Source of the DNA: Acetonema longum DSM 6540
GTDB lineage: Bacteria > Bacillota > Negativicutes > Sporomusales > Acetonemataceae
Direction of reading: 5' to 3'
Assembly (NCBI RefSeq): GCF_000219125.1
Contig: NZ_AFGF01000163.1
Span: forward strand, 1-38,024
DNA length: 38,024 bases
Shown here: one piece after another, positions 24,109 through 33,125 of the stretch
Layout of the letters: each line of letters starts with the position of its first letter
Numbering within the stretch: the first letter of the stretch is position 1
Translations under genes and position numbers: made by a program
The notes under the pieces: generated by a model
Database searches by the model: none
Told to the model about the DNA's origin: nothing
What the model saw: only the letters and a program-made list of their open reading frames with translations

Positions 24109-27100
24109 TTAACGGGTATTTTGATAGGTTCGAGAGAAAGAAGTCCGGATCTGTTCAATCGCGGTGTACACAACCGGAACGACGAGCAGGGTCATCACCA
24201 TGGAGCTGGTCAGCCCCCCGATCAAGGCCCAGCCCAAACCGTGCTTGAATTCCGAACCGGGGGTATGGGAAAGCGCCAGCGGCATCATACCGAGAATCAT
24301 GGTGAGGGTGGTCATCAGGATCGGGCGGAGCCGCTCCTGACCGGCCTCAAGCAATGCCTCTCTCATGCCGGCGCCGCTTTCCCGGGCCCGGTTGGCGAAA
24401 TCCACCAGTAAAATCGCGTTCTTACTGACTAGCCCGACTTGCATGATCATGCCCATGATCGAGAAAATGGACAGAGAATTGCCGGTGAGGCCCAATGCCA
24501 GCAGTGATCCGATGAACGCCAGGGGAACCGAGAAGAGTATCGCAAACGGATAGATGAACGAATCATAGAGTGCGGTCATAATCAGATAGACGGAGATGAT
24601 GCCGGCCAGAAGCGCCAAACCCAGGCTGCCGAAGGCATCATCTTGCTGCTCCAGGTCACCGCTGAACTGGCAGGTGATGCCGGGGGGCAATTCCAGCGTT
24701 TTCAGGGCAGCGGCGATATCATTGCCAATATCGCCGCTGGTCCGGCCGGCTGCCTGCGCCGAAATGGTAATGGCATAATTGCGGTCCCGGCGTTCTAATT
24801 TATTAGGACCGGCGGCAGTGGTAATCGTGGCAAATTCGCTGAGCTGAACCGGCTGCCCGGAGTTGTTGAATATGGTTAATCCGCCGACATCGGCTGTTCT
24901 GGACCGGTCCAACGGATCGTACATCACCCGGATGTCGTATTCATTGCCATCTTTATCCTTGAACTTGGACTGATCGTCGCCGGTAAAACCGGTCTGCAAA
25001 ACGGCCCCGACCTCACTGATATTCAGGCCGAGTTTGGCCAGTTTTCCCCGGTCGGCTTCGATCCGGATCTCGGGTTGTCCCTCCTTGGCCGAAAGCTGCA
25101 GGTCATAGGCACCCGGAATCCCCTCCATAACGGTTTGAATCCGGATTGCGGCCTGATAAGCGCTTTCCCAGTTGGGACCGCTGATCACAAGCTGAATGGG
25201 GGCATTGTCGGCCGTTCCGGTAATGTTGATCGGACTTACATGGGTCTTAACTCCCGGAATCCGGTCCAATTCACGCTTCATGGCCCGGGAGACTTGGGCA
25301 GTGGACCGGGAACGCTCATTTTTCGGGAACAGCAGCACCTGAATTTCAGACATGTTGCTTGCGGTCGAGGCGGTAAACATTCCGCTCGCCGTGCCCACTG
25401 TGGTAAATGTCTTGGCGACTTCGGGGAATTCCGCCAGAATCTGTTCGGCCTGCCGGGTTATTTGACTGGTTTGTTCCAGCTTGGCCCGGTTTGTTAATTC
25501 AATTTGGACGAGCAGCTCGCCCCGGTCCATGGCGGGCATGAATTCGGCTCCGATAAAGCCAAACGGGAGCAGAAACAGTGCCGCGGCAAAGAGCATCCCG
25601 GCGATGAGCAGCGTTTTGCCCCGGTTTCCCAGGCTCCAGCGCAGCAGTTTTAGATATTCCGCCGCCAGGGCCGCATATTTCGCTTCCACCCAAAGCCCGA
25701 ACCGACCCATCATCGAATCTTTGGACAAACGCTCCACCCGGGAGAAACGCGAAGCCAGCATTGGGGTCACTGTGAATGATACCAACAGGCTCATGAGGGT
25801 TGAGATGACCACGACCAATGAAAACTGGCGCGTGATGCCCCCGATGAGTCCGGTGACCATCGCCAGCGGCAGAAAGACCACCACATCCACCAGGGTGATG
25901 GACAGGGCCGTAAACCCGATCTCGTTCCGGCCGTTTAAAGCGGCGTCTTTCTGGTCTTCCCCCTGTTCCAGGTGATGATGAATATTCTCCAGCACCACGA
26001 TGGAATCATCCACCAGAATGCCAATCACCAGGGACATTGCCAGCAGCGTCATCATGTTCAGGGTAAAGTCGAAAGCCCACATGCCGATGAAGGTCGCCAC
26101 CAGCGAGGTGGGAATGGCGACCATGACGATCAGCGAACTCCGCAGACTGTGGAGAAAGACCAGCATCACCAGCGCCACCAGTAAAACAGCCAGACCCAAA
26201 TCGGCGATCACGGCATCGGCAGAATCCATGATAAACAGGGAACTGTCGGAGATAATATCGAATTTCAGGTGAATCGTCTGGTTCTGTTCTTCCAAGGTCA
26301 GCAGGGCTTCCCGGACCGCCCGGCATACCTCCACCTGGTTGGCGTCGGATTGCTTCTGGACCAGCAGGCCGACCGTGGTTTTCCCGTTAGAGCGGCTGAT
26401 GGTGGTCTGATCCTTGCTGCCGTCCCGGACCTCGGCCAGGTCTGACAGCAGGATTTCCCCGCCGGACTTCGATTGACCGATGGCCAGGTTTTTCAACTGA
26501 TCCAGTGAATTGAGCTTGCCGGCCAGGCGCAGCACATATTGGCCGTCATGGTCCTTAATCTTGCCGGTGGGGTAGTCCAGGTTGGCGTCTTTGATGGCCT
26601 GGGCCACCTGTAAGTTGGATAATCCGTATATTTGCAGCTTCTGGCTGTCGACGTTGACCCGGATCTCCCGCTGTTCGCCGCCGACCAGGCTGACCTGGCC
26701 GACCCCCGGCTGCTTTACTAACTGGGGGTTAATAAAATCATTCAGGAACCGATAAAAAGCCTTGGGCTCCATGTCGCTGCTAACGCTGATCCGCATCACC
26801 GGGAGGTCATTGATAGAGAATGTGGACAAGGAGGGAGTTTTGACTCCGGCAGGGAGATCCGCCAGGATCTGGTTCACTTTCCGCTGGGTGTTTTGCAGCG
26901 CGATTTCGATATCGGCGTCCTGCAGAAACTCAACCGTGACCACGGAAAGTCCTTCTTCGGAGCTGGCTTGGACCGTTTTCACCTTATTGATGCCCGAGAC
27001 CGCTTCCTCAATCTTTTTGGTCACGGCCGATTCCACTTCGCCGGCGGCAGCGCCGGGATAAACAGTGGCAACCGTAACAACCGGTATAGTCATGCTGGGA

Positions 27101-27210
27101 AATAATTCATATTTTAAATTGCTGTAGCAAAAGATTCCCGACAGCGCTATGGCGAGGAAAGCGACGATAATCAGAATGGGCCGCTTAATGGCAACTTCGG
27201 TAACAGTCAT
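24109..27210 (-). CDS. RND efflux transporter (AcrB/MexB-like)
   Basis: A 1033-residue inner-membrane proton-driven pump of the HAE/AcrB group, full length. Residue 11 onward is the first membrane helix (PILIIVAFLAIALSG), followed by the first porter loop, helices 2-6 with the proton-relay pair Asp401-Asp402 in GILVDDSIVVLENI, a second porter loop and the final helices with Lys930 in LVSKNAILLVDFAN. It lies 35 bp downstream of the membrane-fusion gene. A complete RND pump implies a diderm envelope. No outer-membrane channel gene is next to it, so a TolC-like partner would be encoded elsewhere. Substrates are unknown. Confidence 0.95.
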   Translation of the reverse strand: MTVTEVAIKRPILIIVAFLAIALSGIFCYSNLKYELFPSMTIPVVTVATVYPGAAAGEVESAVTKKIEEAVSGINKVKTVQASSEEGLSVVTVEFLQDADIEIALQNTQRKVNQILADLPAGVKTPSLSTFSINDLPVMRISVSSDMEPKAFYRFLNDFINPQLVKQPGVGQVSLVGGEQREIRVNVDSQKLQIYGLSNLQVAQAIKDANLDYPTGKIKDHDGQYVLRLAGKLNSLDQLKNLAIGQSKSGGEILLSDLAEVRDGSKDQTTISRSNGKTTVGLLVQKQSDANQVEVCRAVREALLTLEEQNQTIHLKFDIISDSSLFIMDSADAVIADLGLAVLLVALVMLVFLHSLRSSLIVMVAIPTSLVATFIGMWAFDFTLNMMTLLAMSLVIGILVDDSIVVLENIHHHLEQGEDQKDAALNGRNEIGFTALSITLVDVVVFLPLAMVTGLIGGITRQFSLVVVISTLMSLLVSFTVTPMLASRFSRVERLSKDSMMGRFGLWVEAKYAALAAEYLKLLRWSLGNRGKTLLIAGMLFAAALFLLPFGFIGAEFMPAMDRGELLVQIELTNRAKLEQTSQITRQAEQILAEFPEVAKTFTTVGTASGMFTASTASNMSEIQVLLFPKNERSRSTAQVSRAMKRELDRIPGVKTHVSPINITGTADNAPIQLVISGPNWESAYQAAIRIQTVMEGIPGAYDLQLSAKEGQPEIRIEADRGKLAKLGLNISEVGAVLQTGFTGDDQSKFKDKDGNEYDIRVMYDPLDRSRTADVGGLTIFNNSGQPVQLSEFATITTAAGPNKLERRDRNYAITISAQAAGRTSGDIGNDIAAALKTLELPPGITCQFSGDLEQQDDAFGSLGLALLAGIISVYLIMTALYDSFIYPFAILFSVPLAFIGSLLALGLTGNSLSIFSIMGMIMQVGLVSKNAILLVDFANRARESGAGMREALLEAGQERLRPILMTTLTMILGMMPLALSHTPGSEFKHGLGWALIGGLTSSMVMTLLVVPVVYTAIEQIRTSFSRTYQNTR

Positions 27211-27245
27211 TTTTCCATCACACCTTCACACCCTATGTAAAAATA

Positions 27246-28301
27246 TTATTTGGCCTGCATGATTTCTACCGCAGCATGATCCTGTAAGTTATCCTGACCG
27301 CTCAGCACAACACGCTCTTGGTCCTTCAAACCCCGGATCACTTCAACTTTGGTGTCGATCTCGGAGCCAATCACGATATCGCGGAGGTTGGCAACATTAT
27401 CTTCCACCACATAGACCTGAGGATTTTTCACACTGCCGATCACGGCCTCCCGCGGGATGGCCAGGACCGGGCGCTCCGTGCTTAGCTGAAAAGAGACCTT
27501 GCCGTAAATGCCTGATTTTAACGGGTGTTCCGGCTGATTGGCGATCACCACTTCCACCGGAAAGGTACGGGCTTCGTCGCTGCGGTCGCTGATGCTTTCA
27601 ATCCGTCCCGCAAACTCAATGCCTGGATACACATCCGCCGCCACGCTGACCGGGTCGCCGACTTTCAGCCTGAACACCTCGCGGGCCCCGACGTTCACCA
27701 CTATTTTGAAGTTTGAGATATCGATAATCGTGGCCACCATCGTTCCCGGGCTGACCATGGCGCCGAGGTTCGCCGGCCGGGCAGTGACGATACCGGCAAT
27801 GGGCGTGGTGATGGTGGCGTTCTCATATTGCCGTTTGGCCGAAACCTGGGCTGCCTCCGCCGCGAGGAAATTGTTCCGGGCCGATTCCTGCTCCGAGCGT
27901 GAGATGGCTCCCTGTTTGTATAGTTCCTGGGCCCGCTCCCAATCTTTGCGGGCTTTGTCATAGTTGGTTCTGGCGGATAAAAAATTGGCGCTGGCCAGCT
28001 CGTCGTCCAGTCTGACGACGGGCGCCCCCGCCTGCAAATACGAACCGACCCCGGCGTGTACCGCAATAATCTTGCCCGAAGCTTCCGAGACCAGCTGGAC
28101 TTCATTATTAGCCACGATCAAACCGACCTTGGTCAGATTTTCCTGCATCGTTTGTGATTGCACTGCCGTAATGACGACTGGTACTGTCGCGTTATGAACT
28201 ACCTTTGCCTGCTTTTCCACCTCGGCTTTATTGTGAAGCAGCACCCAGACCGTTAATGTCACAATGCCGATAATGCTTAAAGATAATAACAGCTTTTTCA
28301 T
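27246..28301 (-). CDS. Membrane-fusion (periplasmic adaptor) protein of the RND pump
   Basis: A 351-residue HlyD/AcrA-type adaptor linking the RND pump to an outer-membrane channel. It starts with an N-terminal anchor (KKLLLSLSIIGIVTLTVWVLL), then a lipoyl half (GKIIAVHAGVGSYLQAGAPV), a helical hairpin (about residues 105-160), the second lipoyl half (TTPIAGIVTARPANLGAMVS), beta-barrel and membrane-proximal domains ending near QERVVLSGQDNL. No lipobox cysteine is seen, so it is probably anchored by its signal helix. The ATG follows GGAAGGTG. It lies between tetR and the RND gene. Confidence 0.93.
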   Translation of the reverse strand: MKKLLLSLSIIGIVTLTVWVLLHNKAEVEKQAKVVHNATVPVVITAVQSQTMQENLTKVGLIVANNEVQLVSEASGKIIAVHAGVGSYLQAGAPVVRLDDELASANFLSARTNYDKARKDWERAQELYKQGAISRSEQESARNNFLAAEAAQVSAKRQYENATITTPIAGIVTARPANLGAMVSPGTMVATIIDISNFKIVVNVGAREVFRLKVGDPVSVAADVYPGIEFAGRIESISDRSDEARTFPVEVVIANQPEHPLKSGIYGKVSFQLSTERPVLAIPREAVIGSVKNPQVYVVEDNVANLRDIVIGSEIDTKVEVIRGLKDQERVVLSGQDNLQDHAAVEIMQAK

Positions 28302-28345
28302 ACTAAATCACCTTCCGTTTTGAAACATTATGGTTATTTACTAGC

Positions 28346-28981
28346 TTATCTAATTTCCAAACCGGACGTTCGGTTTGCTATGATCAAAAAAATTAACGCT
28401 TTTAGCTCCTGATATAAGCCATCCCATGCAGCTAATACTTCCTCCGGCACATCTTTGATATTCCCTGTCATCACACGGCGCATGCCCACGCCATCGTTGA
28501 TCGATATAAACAGGCGCGCAATCTGTTCATCGGTCATGTGGGAGTCGATTTCTCCTTTAGCTCTGGCAATATGGACGATTTCCTGCCAGGCTTTGAGTTC
28601 AGCGTCTAAGTACTCAGTCTGTTTATCGCGAAAATCGGGAAAACACTTCATCGCCTCAAACACCAGGGCATAGAAATTAAAACCGCTTTCCCCATCCATG
28701 CGGTCTTGCAAAAATGCGATATTGGCATCATATTTTATATGGTCATGGTAAAACTGATGCAATGAATCTTTGCTCAGCTTACTATAATCCATGACAAATT
28801 CAGAGGTAAAATAGTCGACCACTTCCAGAAAAAGCTGCTCTTTGCTGTTAAAATAATGGTAGAAGGCCCCTTTGGACATTCCGGTCTTCTCCACAATCTC
28901 CTGCATGGTCACTTCCTTGAAGCTCTTTTGCAGAAAAAGCCGGAAGGAAACATTTAAAATATGCTCTTTCGTATTGCCCAC
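28346..28981 (-). CDS. TetR-family repressor of the RND pump operon
   Basis: A 211-residue TetR regulator. Residues about 5-50 are the helix-turn-helix (KEHILNVSFRLFLQKSFKEV, then EIVEKTGMSKGAFYHYFNSK), and the rest is a helical ligand-binding domain with no predictable ligand. The start is GTG, placed after AAGGACGG. Two similar dyads flank or touch the gene: one upstream of it and one in its own last codons, just before the membrane-fusion gene. It thus probably represses itself and the pump and is relieved by a pump substrate. Confidence 0.92.
   Translation of the reverse strand: MGNTKEHILNVSFRLFLQKSFKEVTMQEIVEKTGMSKGAFYHYFNSKEQLFLEVVDYFTSEFVMDYSKLSKDSLHQFYHDHIKYDANIAFLQDRMDGESGFNFYALVFEAMKCFPDFRDKQTEYLDAELKAWQEIVHIARAKGEIDSHMTDEQIARLFISINDGVGMRRVMTGNIKDVPEEVLAAWDGLYQELKALIFLIIANRTSGLEIR
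28359..28376. promoter_or_regulatory. TetR-type operator inside the 3' end of tetR
   Basis: AAACCGGACGTTCGGTTT is an 18-bp near-perfect palindrome (16 of 18 symmetric) within the last codons of tetR, 58 bp before the membrane-fusion gene start in the direction of transcription. It matches the upstream operator at 29000-29017 in 15 of 18 positions. Confidence 0.65.
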
Positions 28982-28999
28982 CAGTATTCCGTCCTTCCT

Positions 29000-29017
29000 A
29001 AACCGACCGTTTGGTTT
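29000..29017. promoter_or_regulatory. TetR-type operator upstream of tetR
   Basis: AAACCGACCGTTTGGTTT, an 18-bp palindrome with perfect outer arms (AAACC/GGTTT), lies 18 bp upstream of the tetR start. It is related to the site at 28359-28376, which supports autorepression. Confidence 0.65.
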
Positions 29018-29196
29018 ATTCTTAACATATCAATTATGGAATGGTTTGTCAAGTATCACAACCTTTATTATAGCCCCTATATAATCACTATTGTTTCTTA
29101 GGTAATGGCAGATCAGCCAGGGGCTGTCAATCAGGGATTTTGGCAGGACGAAAATATTTTTAGTTTCAGCAGGCAGGTATTTTGAAAAATAGTACG

Positions 29197-29244
29197 AATA
29201 TTTCATTTGTAAACGTTTTCGAAAACGTTTACAAATGAAATATT
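29197..29244. promoter_or_regulatory. Perfect 48-bp palindrome: double LacI-type operator of the ribose operon
   Basis: Bases 29197-29220 are the exact reverse complement of 29221-29244, with no unpaired base at the centre. Inside are two abutting operator-like units, GTAAACGTTTTC and GAAAACGTTTAC, each centred on a CG step (29214/29215 and 29226/29227), 12 bp apart. These resemble LacI/GalR-family and catabolite-responsive half-sites. The palindrome ends 22 bp before the rbsR start, so RbsR autoregulation of the whole operon is likely; a CcpA-like role is an alternative. Confidence 0.75.
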
Positions 29245-29266
29245 AACGAGGAAAGTTGGTCGGGTA

Positions 29267-30295
29267 TTGCAGCGGAAAGATCTGAAACGCCTTACAATTA
29301 AAGATGTTGCCCGGACAGCGGGGGTATCCATTGCCACGGTATCGAGGATCTTAAACGGTCAAGGCGGCGTGTCGGAGGAACTGATTGACAAAGTTCAGCT
29401 GACGGTGCAGGAATTAAATTATCAGCCCAACGCCGTGGCCCGGGCCTTAAAGGTGCAGGAGTCCCGCAGCATAGGGCTGATCATTCCGGATATTGGCAAT
29501 CCTTTTTTCCCTGCCCTGGTGCGGGGCGTGGAGGATGCGGCGCAGGTCCATGGCTATGCCCTGATTCTGTGCAATACGGATGGCGACCCGGACAAAGAGA
29601 TAAACTATATCAAGTTTTTACGCAGTAAGCAGGTGGATGGGATTCTGCTGGTCGGCAATATTGGCTTCGAACAGAGCGGCCATTGGCTGTCGGACGCCGC
29701 TGTTCCCATTGTTCTCGTGGACCGGCGTATTGCGGGCGCGCCGCTCAGCACGGTGATTGTAGACAATCAGGCCGGCGCCGTTCTGGCAGTGGAGCATTTG
29801 ATCCGGCAAGGCAGAAGGCAGATTGCCATAGTGAGCGGCAGGCCTGCTTCCCCTACAAATACGGAGCGCGTTAACGGCTATATCCAGGCGCTGGCGGCCA
29901 ACAGGCTTTTCTGCCGGACCGACCTGGTGGTCAACGGAGATTTTACCTTTGAGGGCGGGTATAGAGCTGCGGAGATTCTGTTGAACCGGGGTTGCCGGTT
30001 TGACGCGATTTTTGCCGCCAATGACCTAATGGCTATCGGGGTGATCGAATGCCTGGCCCAAAATGGCCGGCGGGTGCCGGATGATGTTGCGGTGGCCGGG
30101 TTTGACAACATTCGCCTGGCAGCCTGGTACAAGCCGGCCTTGACGACGATTAACCAACCGGTATATGAAATGGGGCAGCTGGCCGTGGCTGCTTTGCTGG
30201 AGCATATGGCAGACTCCGGGGCCCAGGCGAGGGATATTATGCTGAAGCCGGAATTGATCATCCGCCAGTCGTCCGGCGGGAAGGAGCAATCATGA
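29267..30295 (+). CDS. rbsR: LacI-family ribose operon repressor
   Basis: A 342-residue LacI-type regulator: helix-turn-helix TIKDVARTAGVSIATVSRIL at residues 9-28, then a periplasmic-binding-protein-like effector domain (IGLIIPDIGNPFFPALVRGV near 68, VDRRIAG near 150, VAGFDNIRLAAWYKPALTTI near 270). First gene of rbsRKDACB and directly downstream of a 48-bp palindromic operator. The start is TTG 29267 after GAGGAAAG. Its last four bases overlap the rbsK start (ATGA). Ribose or a phosphate form is the likely inducer by context. Confidence 0.92.
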   Translation: MQRKDLKRLTIKDVARTAGVSIATVSRILNGQGGVSEELIDKVQLTVQELNYQPNAVARALKVQESRSIGLIIPDIGNPFFPALVRGVEDAAQVHGYALILCNTDGDPDKEINYIKFLRSKQVDGILLVGNIGFEQSGHWLSDAAVPIVLVDRRIAGAPLSTVIVDNQAGAVLAVEHLIRQGRRQIAIVSGRPASPTNTERVNGYIQALAANRLFCRTDLVVNGDFTFEGGYRAAEILLNRGCRFDAIFAANDLMAIGVIECLAQNGRRVPDDVAVAGFDNIRLAAWYKPALTTINQPVYEMGQLAVAALLEHMADSGAQARDIMLKPELIIRQSSGGKEQS

Positions 30296-31224
30296 CAACA
30301 AAAACTGTTTTGGTAATAGGCAGCCTGAATATGGATTTGGCCGTATCAGTTCAAAAACTGCCTCATCAGGGTGAAACTGTGTTTGGCAGCAGCTTTGCCA
30401 CCTTTCCCGGCGGCAAGGGCGCCAATCAGGCCGTTGCTGCCGGCAGGCTTGGAGCCGCCGTGAAGATGGCCGGCTGCGTAGGGCGTGACGGTTTCGGCGC
30501 AGATTTACTGGAGGGTTTGCAAGCCAGCCATGTGGACAGAACCTGTGTCGAGCAAGTAGATCAAAGCACCGGCACGGCCTTGATTACAGTAGACGCGGCC
30601 GGGGCAAATACGATTGTCGTTGTGGGCGGCGCCAATTGGGCTTGCGACGCAGCTGCAGTGGACAAGGCTTTGACAGCTGCCGGAGAACCGGGAATTTTGG
30701 TACTGCAGAATGAAATCCCCCAGGAGACAGTGGAATACGCCATTAAGGCGGCTAAGGCCCAGGGCTGGACCGTGATTTTCAACCCGGCGCCGGCGCGGAC
30801 CCTGAGTCGGGATATCATGCCCTTAGTTGATATTATCATCCCTAATGAGACGGAAACCGCAGTACTGACCGGATTGCCGGCGGATAGCGACGAGGCGGTC
30901 ATCAAGGCGGCCCGGAAGCTTCTGGATCAGGGAATCGGCACAGTCGTTATCACTCTGGGGGCCAGAGGGTCCCTGTGCTGCAGCGGCGCGGAGCAATACC
31001 GGATTCAGCCGTATCCGGTCAAAGCAGTGGACACGACGGCTGCCGGCGATGCTTATGTGGGGGCCATGGCCACAGGGTTGGCTGAAGGACGGTCCTTGCG
31101 GGACAGTCTGGAGTTCGCCTCAGCGGCCGCCGCTGTGGCGGTTACCAGGGCCGGAGCACAGCCATCCCTGCCTTGGCGCAAGGAAGTGGATGCATTTATC
31201 AGGAAAGCGGGGAGTCTGGGATGA
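30292..31224 (+). CDS. rbsK: Ribokinase
   Basis: A 310-residue PfkB-family sugar kinase that phosphorylates D-ribose with ATP in the cytoplasm. Seen are GSLNMDLAVSVQKLPHQGET near the start, FPGGKGANQAVAAGRLG near 40 (family signature 1) and the anion-hole and catalytic segment VKAVDTTAAGDAYVGA near 243. The start overlaps the rbsR stop as ATGA and has AAGGAG before it. Its stop overlaps the rbsD start in the same way, so translation is coupled. Confidence 0.96.
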   Translation: MTTKTVLVIGSLNMDLAVSVQKLPHQGETVFGSSFATFPGGKGANQAVAAGRLGAAVKMAGCVGRDGFGADLLEGLQASHVDRTCVEQVDQSTGTALITVDAAGANTIVVVGGANWACDAAAVDKALTAAGEPGILVLQNEIPQETVEYAIKAAKAQGWTVIFNPAPARTLSRDIMPLVDIIIPNETETAVLTGLPADSDEAVIKAARKLLDQGIGTVVITLGARGSLCCSGAEQYRIQPYPVKAVDTTAAGDAYVGAMATGLAEGRSLRDSLEFASAAAAVAVTRAGAQPSLPWRKEVDAFIRKAGSLG

Positions 31225-31616
31225 AGAAAACCGGTTTGTTAAATCAGCCGCTGAGTGCGGTTATTGCGGGAATGGGACACGGCGACATGCTGGTGATTGC
31301 CGATTGCGGTCTGCCGATTCCGGCGGAAGTGCCCAGGATTGACCTGGCCCTGACCGCTGGTGTGCCCGGCTTTTTGCAAACTCTGGCGGCGATTCAGCAG
31401 GAATTGCAGGTGGAGGGGGCGATCATCGCCCGGGAGATGCCGGAAAAAAGCCGGGACCTGTATCAGGCCCTTTTACCCCTCCTTGGCAAGGTTGATATTG
31501 TTCAGATAGAGCATGAACGGTTTAAAGAAATGACTAAGCAGGCGGTTGCAGTAGTCCGTACCGGTGAATGCACCTCTTACGCCAATGTCATTTTAAAGTC
31601 CGGCGTGGTCTTTTAG
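31221..31616 (+). CDS. rbsD: D-ribose pyranase
   Basis: A 131-residue RbsD/FucU-family protein interconverting beta-pyranose and beta-furanose forms of ribose, feeding ribokinase. Seen are LNQPLSAVIAGMGHGDMLVI with the catalytic His20, ADCGLPIP, IDLALTAGVPGFLQTL and the C-terminal RTGECTSYANVILKSGVVF. The ATG at 31221 overlaps the rbsK stop, and its length equals the usual family length. An in-frame upstream extension would lie inside rbsK and is not favoured. Confidence 0.95.
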   Translation: MKKTGLLNQPLSAVIAGMGHGDMLVIADCGLPIPAEVPRIDLALTAGVPGFLQTLAAIQQELQVEGAIIAREMPEKSRDLYQALLPLLGKVDIVQIEHERFKEMTKQAVAVVRTGECTSYANVILKSGVVF

Positions 31617-31628
31617 GAGGGTATGCAA

Positions 31629-33125
31629 GTGAGCATCACTCCTCTGTTAAACATGACGGGAATTGCCAAAACCTTTCCGGGGGTCAAGGCGCTGCAGGAT
31701 GTGGAGCTTTCTTTGCAGGCCGGGGAAATCCATGCTCTGTTGGGAGAAAATGGAGCTGGGAAGTCCACGTTAATGAAGATTTTAAGCGGTGTTTATAGTA
31801 AAGATGCCGGTGAAATCCGAATCAACGGCGCACCAGCCGAAATCAGCGACCCACGGGCAGCTGCGGATTTGGGGATTTCTATCATCCATCAGGAACTGAA
31901 TTTGATTCCCGGGCTGACCGTCATGGAAAATATTTTTCTGGGACGGGAGCCGTCCCGCAAACTGGGTTTCATCGACTGGGATGAAATGGAGCGCCGTACC
32001 AGTGGACTGCTGGCCGAACTCGGGACAGCGATCAGCCCGGAGGACCTGGTAGCCGATTTAAGTATCGGCGAACAGCAGATGGTGGAGATCGCCAAGGCTT
32101 TGTCCTATAAAACAAAAATTTTGATCATGGATGAGCCTACCGCTGCCCTGACCGACCGGGAAACCGAAAGGCTGTTTGCCATCATCAGGCAGCTGGCGGC
32201 AGCCGGGGCTGGCATTATTTACATTTCTCACCGGATGGAAGAATTATTTGCCTTAAGCAATCGGATTACGGTGCTGCGGGATGGCAGCTATATCGGCACG
32301 GTCGAGACGAAAACGGCGGCTTTTGACCAGCTCATCCGGATGATGGTCGGGCGGGATGTCACAGTCCGATTTCCCAAACAAACCGTGCCCATTGGCCAGG
32401 AAGTTCTGCGGGTTGAGAATCTGTCCCGGCATCAGGTTCTGCATGACGTATCCTTTGCCGTCAGGGCCGGTGAAATCGTCGGATTCGCCGGACTCATGGG
32501 AGCCGGGCGGACGGAACTGGCGCGGGCGATCTTCGGCGTCGATCGGCTGGATTCCGGTACGATTTACGTCCAGGGGGAAAAGTGTACGATTACCGGTCCG
32601 GCCGATGCCATTAAGGCCGGCATCGGACTGATCACCGAGGACCGCAAGAGTCAGGGGCTGATCCTCAGTCTGTCGGTAGGAAAAAATATCACGCTGGCTT
32701 CTCTGGATCAATACTCCAGCGGCGGCTTTATCAGCAGCGACCGGGAAGGAGAAGCCATAGCCGCCAATATCGACAAGCTGAAAATCCGCACCCCCGGTGC
32801 CGGCCAACTGGTAAAAAACTTAAGCGGCGGCAATCAGCAGAAAGTGGTCATTGCCAAGTGGCTGGCCACTCAGCCCAAAGTGCTGATCATGGATGAACCC
32901 ACCCGGGGAGTTGACGTGGGGGCCAAAGCTGAGATTTACAGCATCATGAACATGTTGACTGAGGCCGGCGTGGGAATCGTGATGATATCCTCCGAACTGC
33001 CGGAGATCCTGGGTATGAGCGACCGGGTAGTGGTCATGTCCCAGGGGCGAATCGCCGGTGAACTGGCGATCACGGATGCTACCCAGGAAAAAATTATGGC
33101 CTATGCAGCAGGAGGTGGCGATTAG
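31629..33125 (+). CDS. rbsA: Ribose ABC transporter, ATP-binding protein
   Basis: A 498-residue sugar importer ATPase with two fused nucleotide-binding halves. The first has LLGENGAGKSTLMK near residue 37 (Walker A), LSIGEQQMVEIAKAL (signature) and LIMDEPTAALT (Walker B). The second has the degenerate loop GLMGAGRTELARA near 285, LSGGNQQKVVIAKWLA and LIMDEPTRGVDVG, typical of this family. I place the start at GTG 31629, 8 nt after AGGAGG; the ATG at 31623 is only 2 nt from that site. The stop overlaps the rbsC start by one base. Confidence 0.95.
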   Translation: MSITPLLNMTGIAKTFPGVKALQDVELSLQAGEIHALLGENGAGKSTLMKILSGVYSKDAGEIRINGAPAEISDPRAAADLGISIIHQELNLIPGLTVMENIFLGREPSRKLGFIDWDEMERRTSGLLAELGTAISPEDLVADLSIGEQQMVEIAKALSYKTKILIMDEPTAALTDRETERLFAIIRQLAAAGAGIIYISHRMEELFALSNRITVLRDGSYIGTVETKTAAFDQLIRMMVGRDVTVRFPKQTVPIGQEVLRVENLSRHQVLHDVSFAVRAGEIVGFAGLMGAGRTELARAIFGVDRLDSGTIYVQGEKCTITGPADAIKAGIGLITEDRKSQGLILSLSVGKNITLASLDQYSSGGFISSDREGEAIAANIDKLKIRTPGAGQLVKNLSGGNQQKVVIAKWLATQPKVLIMDEPTRGVDVGAKAEIYSIMNMLTEAGVGIVMISSELPEILGMSDRVVVMSQGRIAGELAITDATQEKIMAYAAGGGD

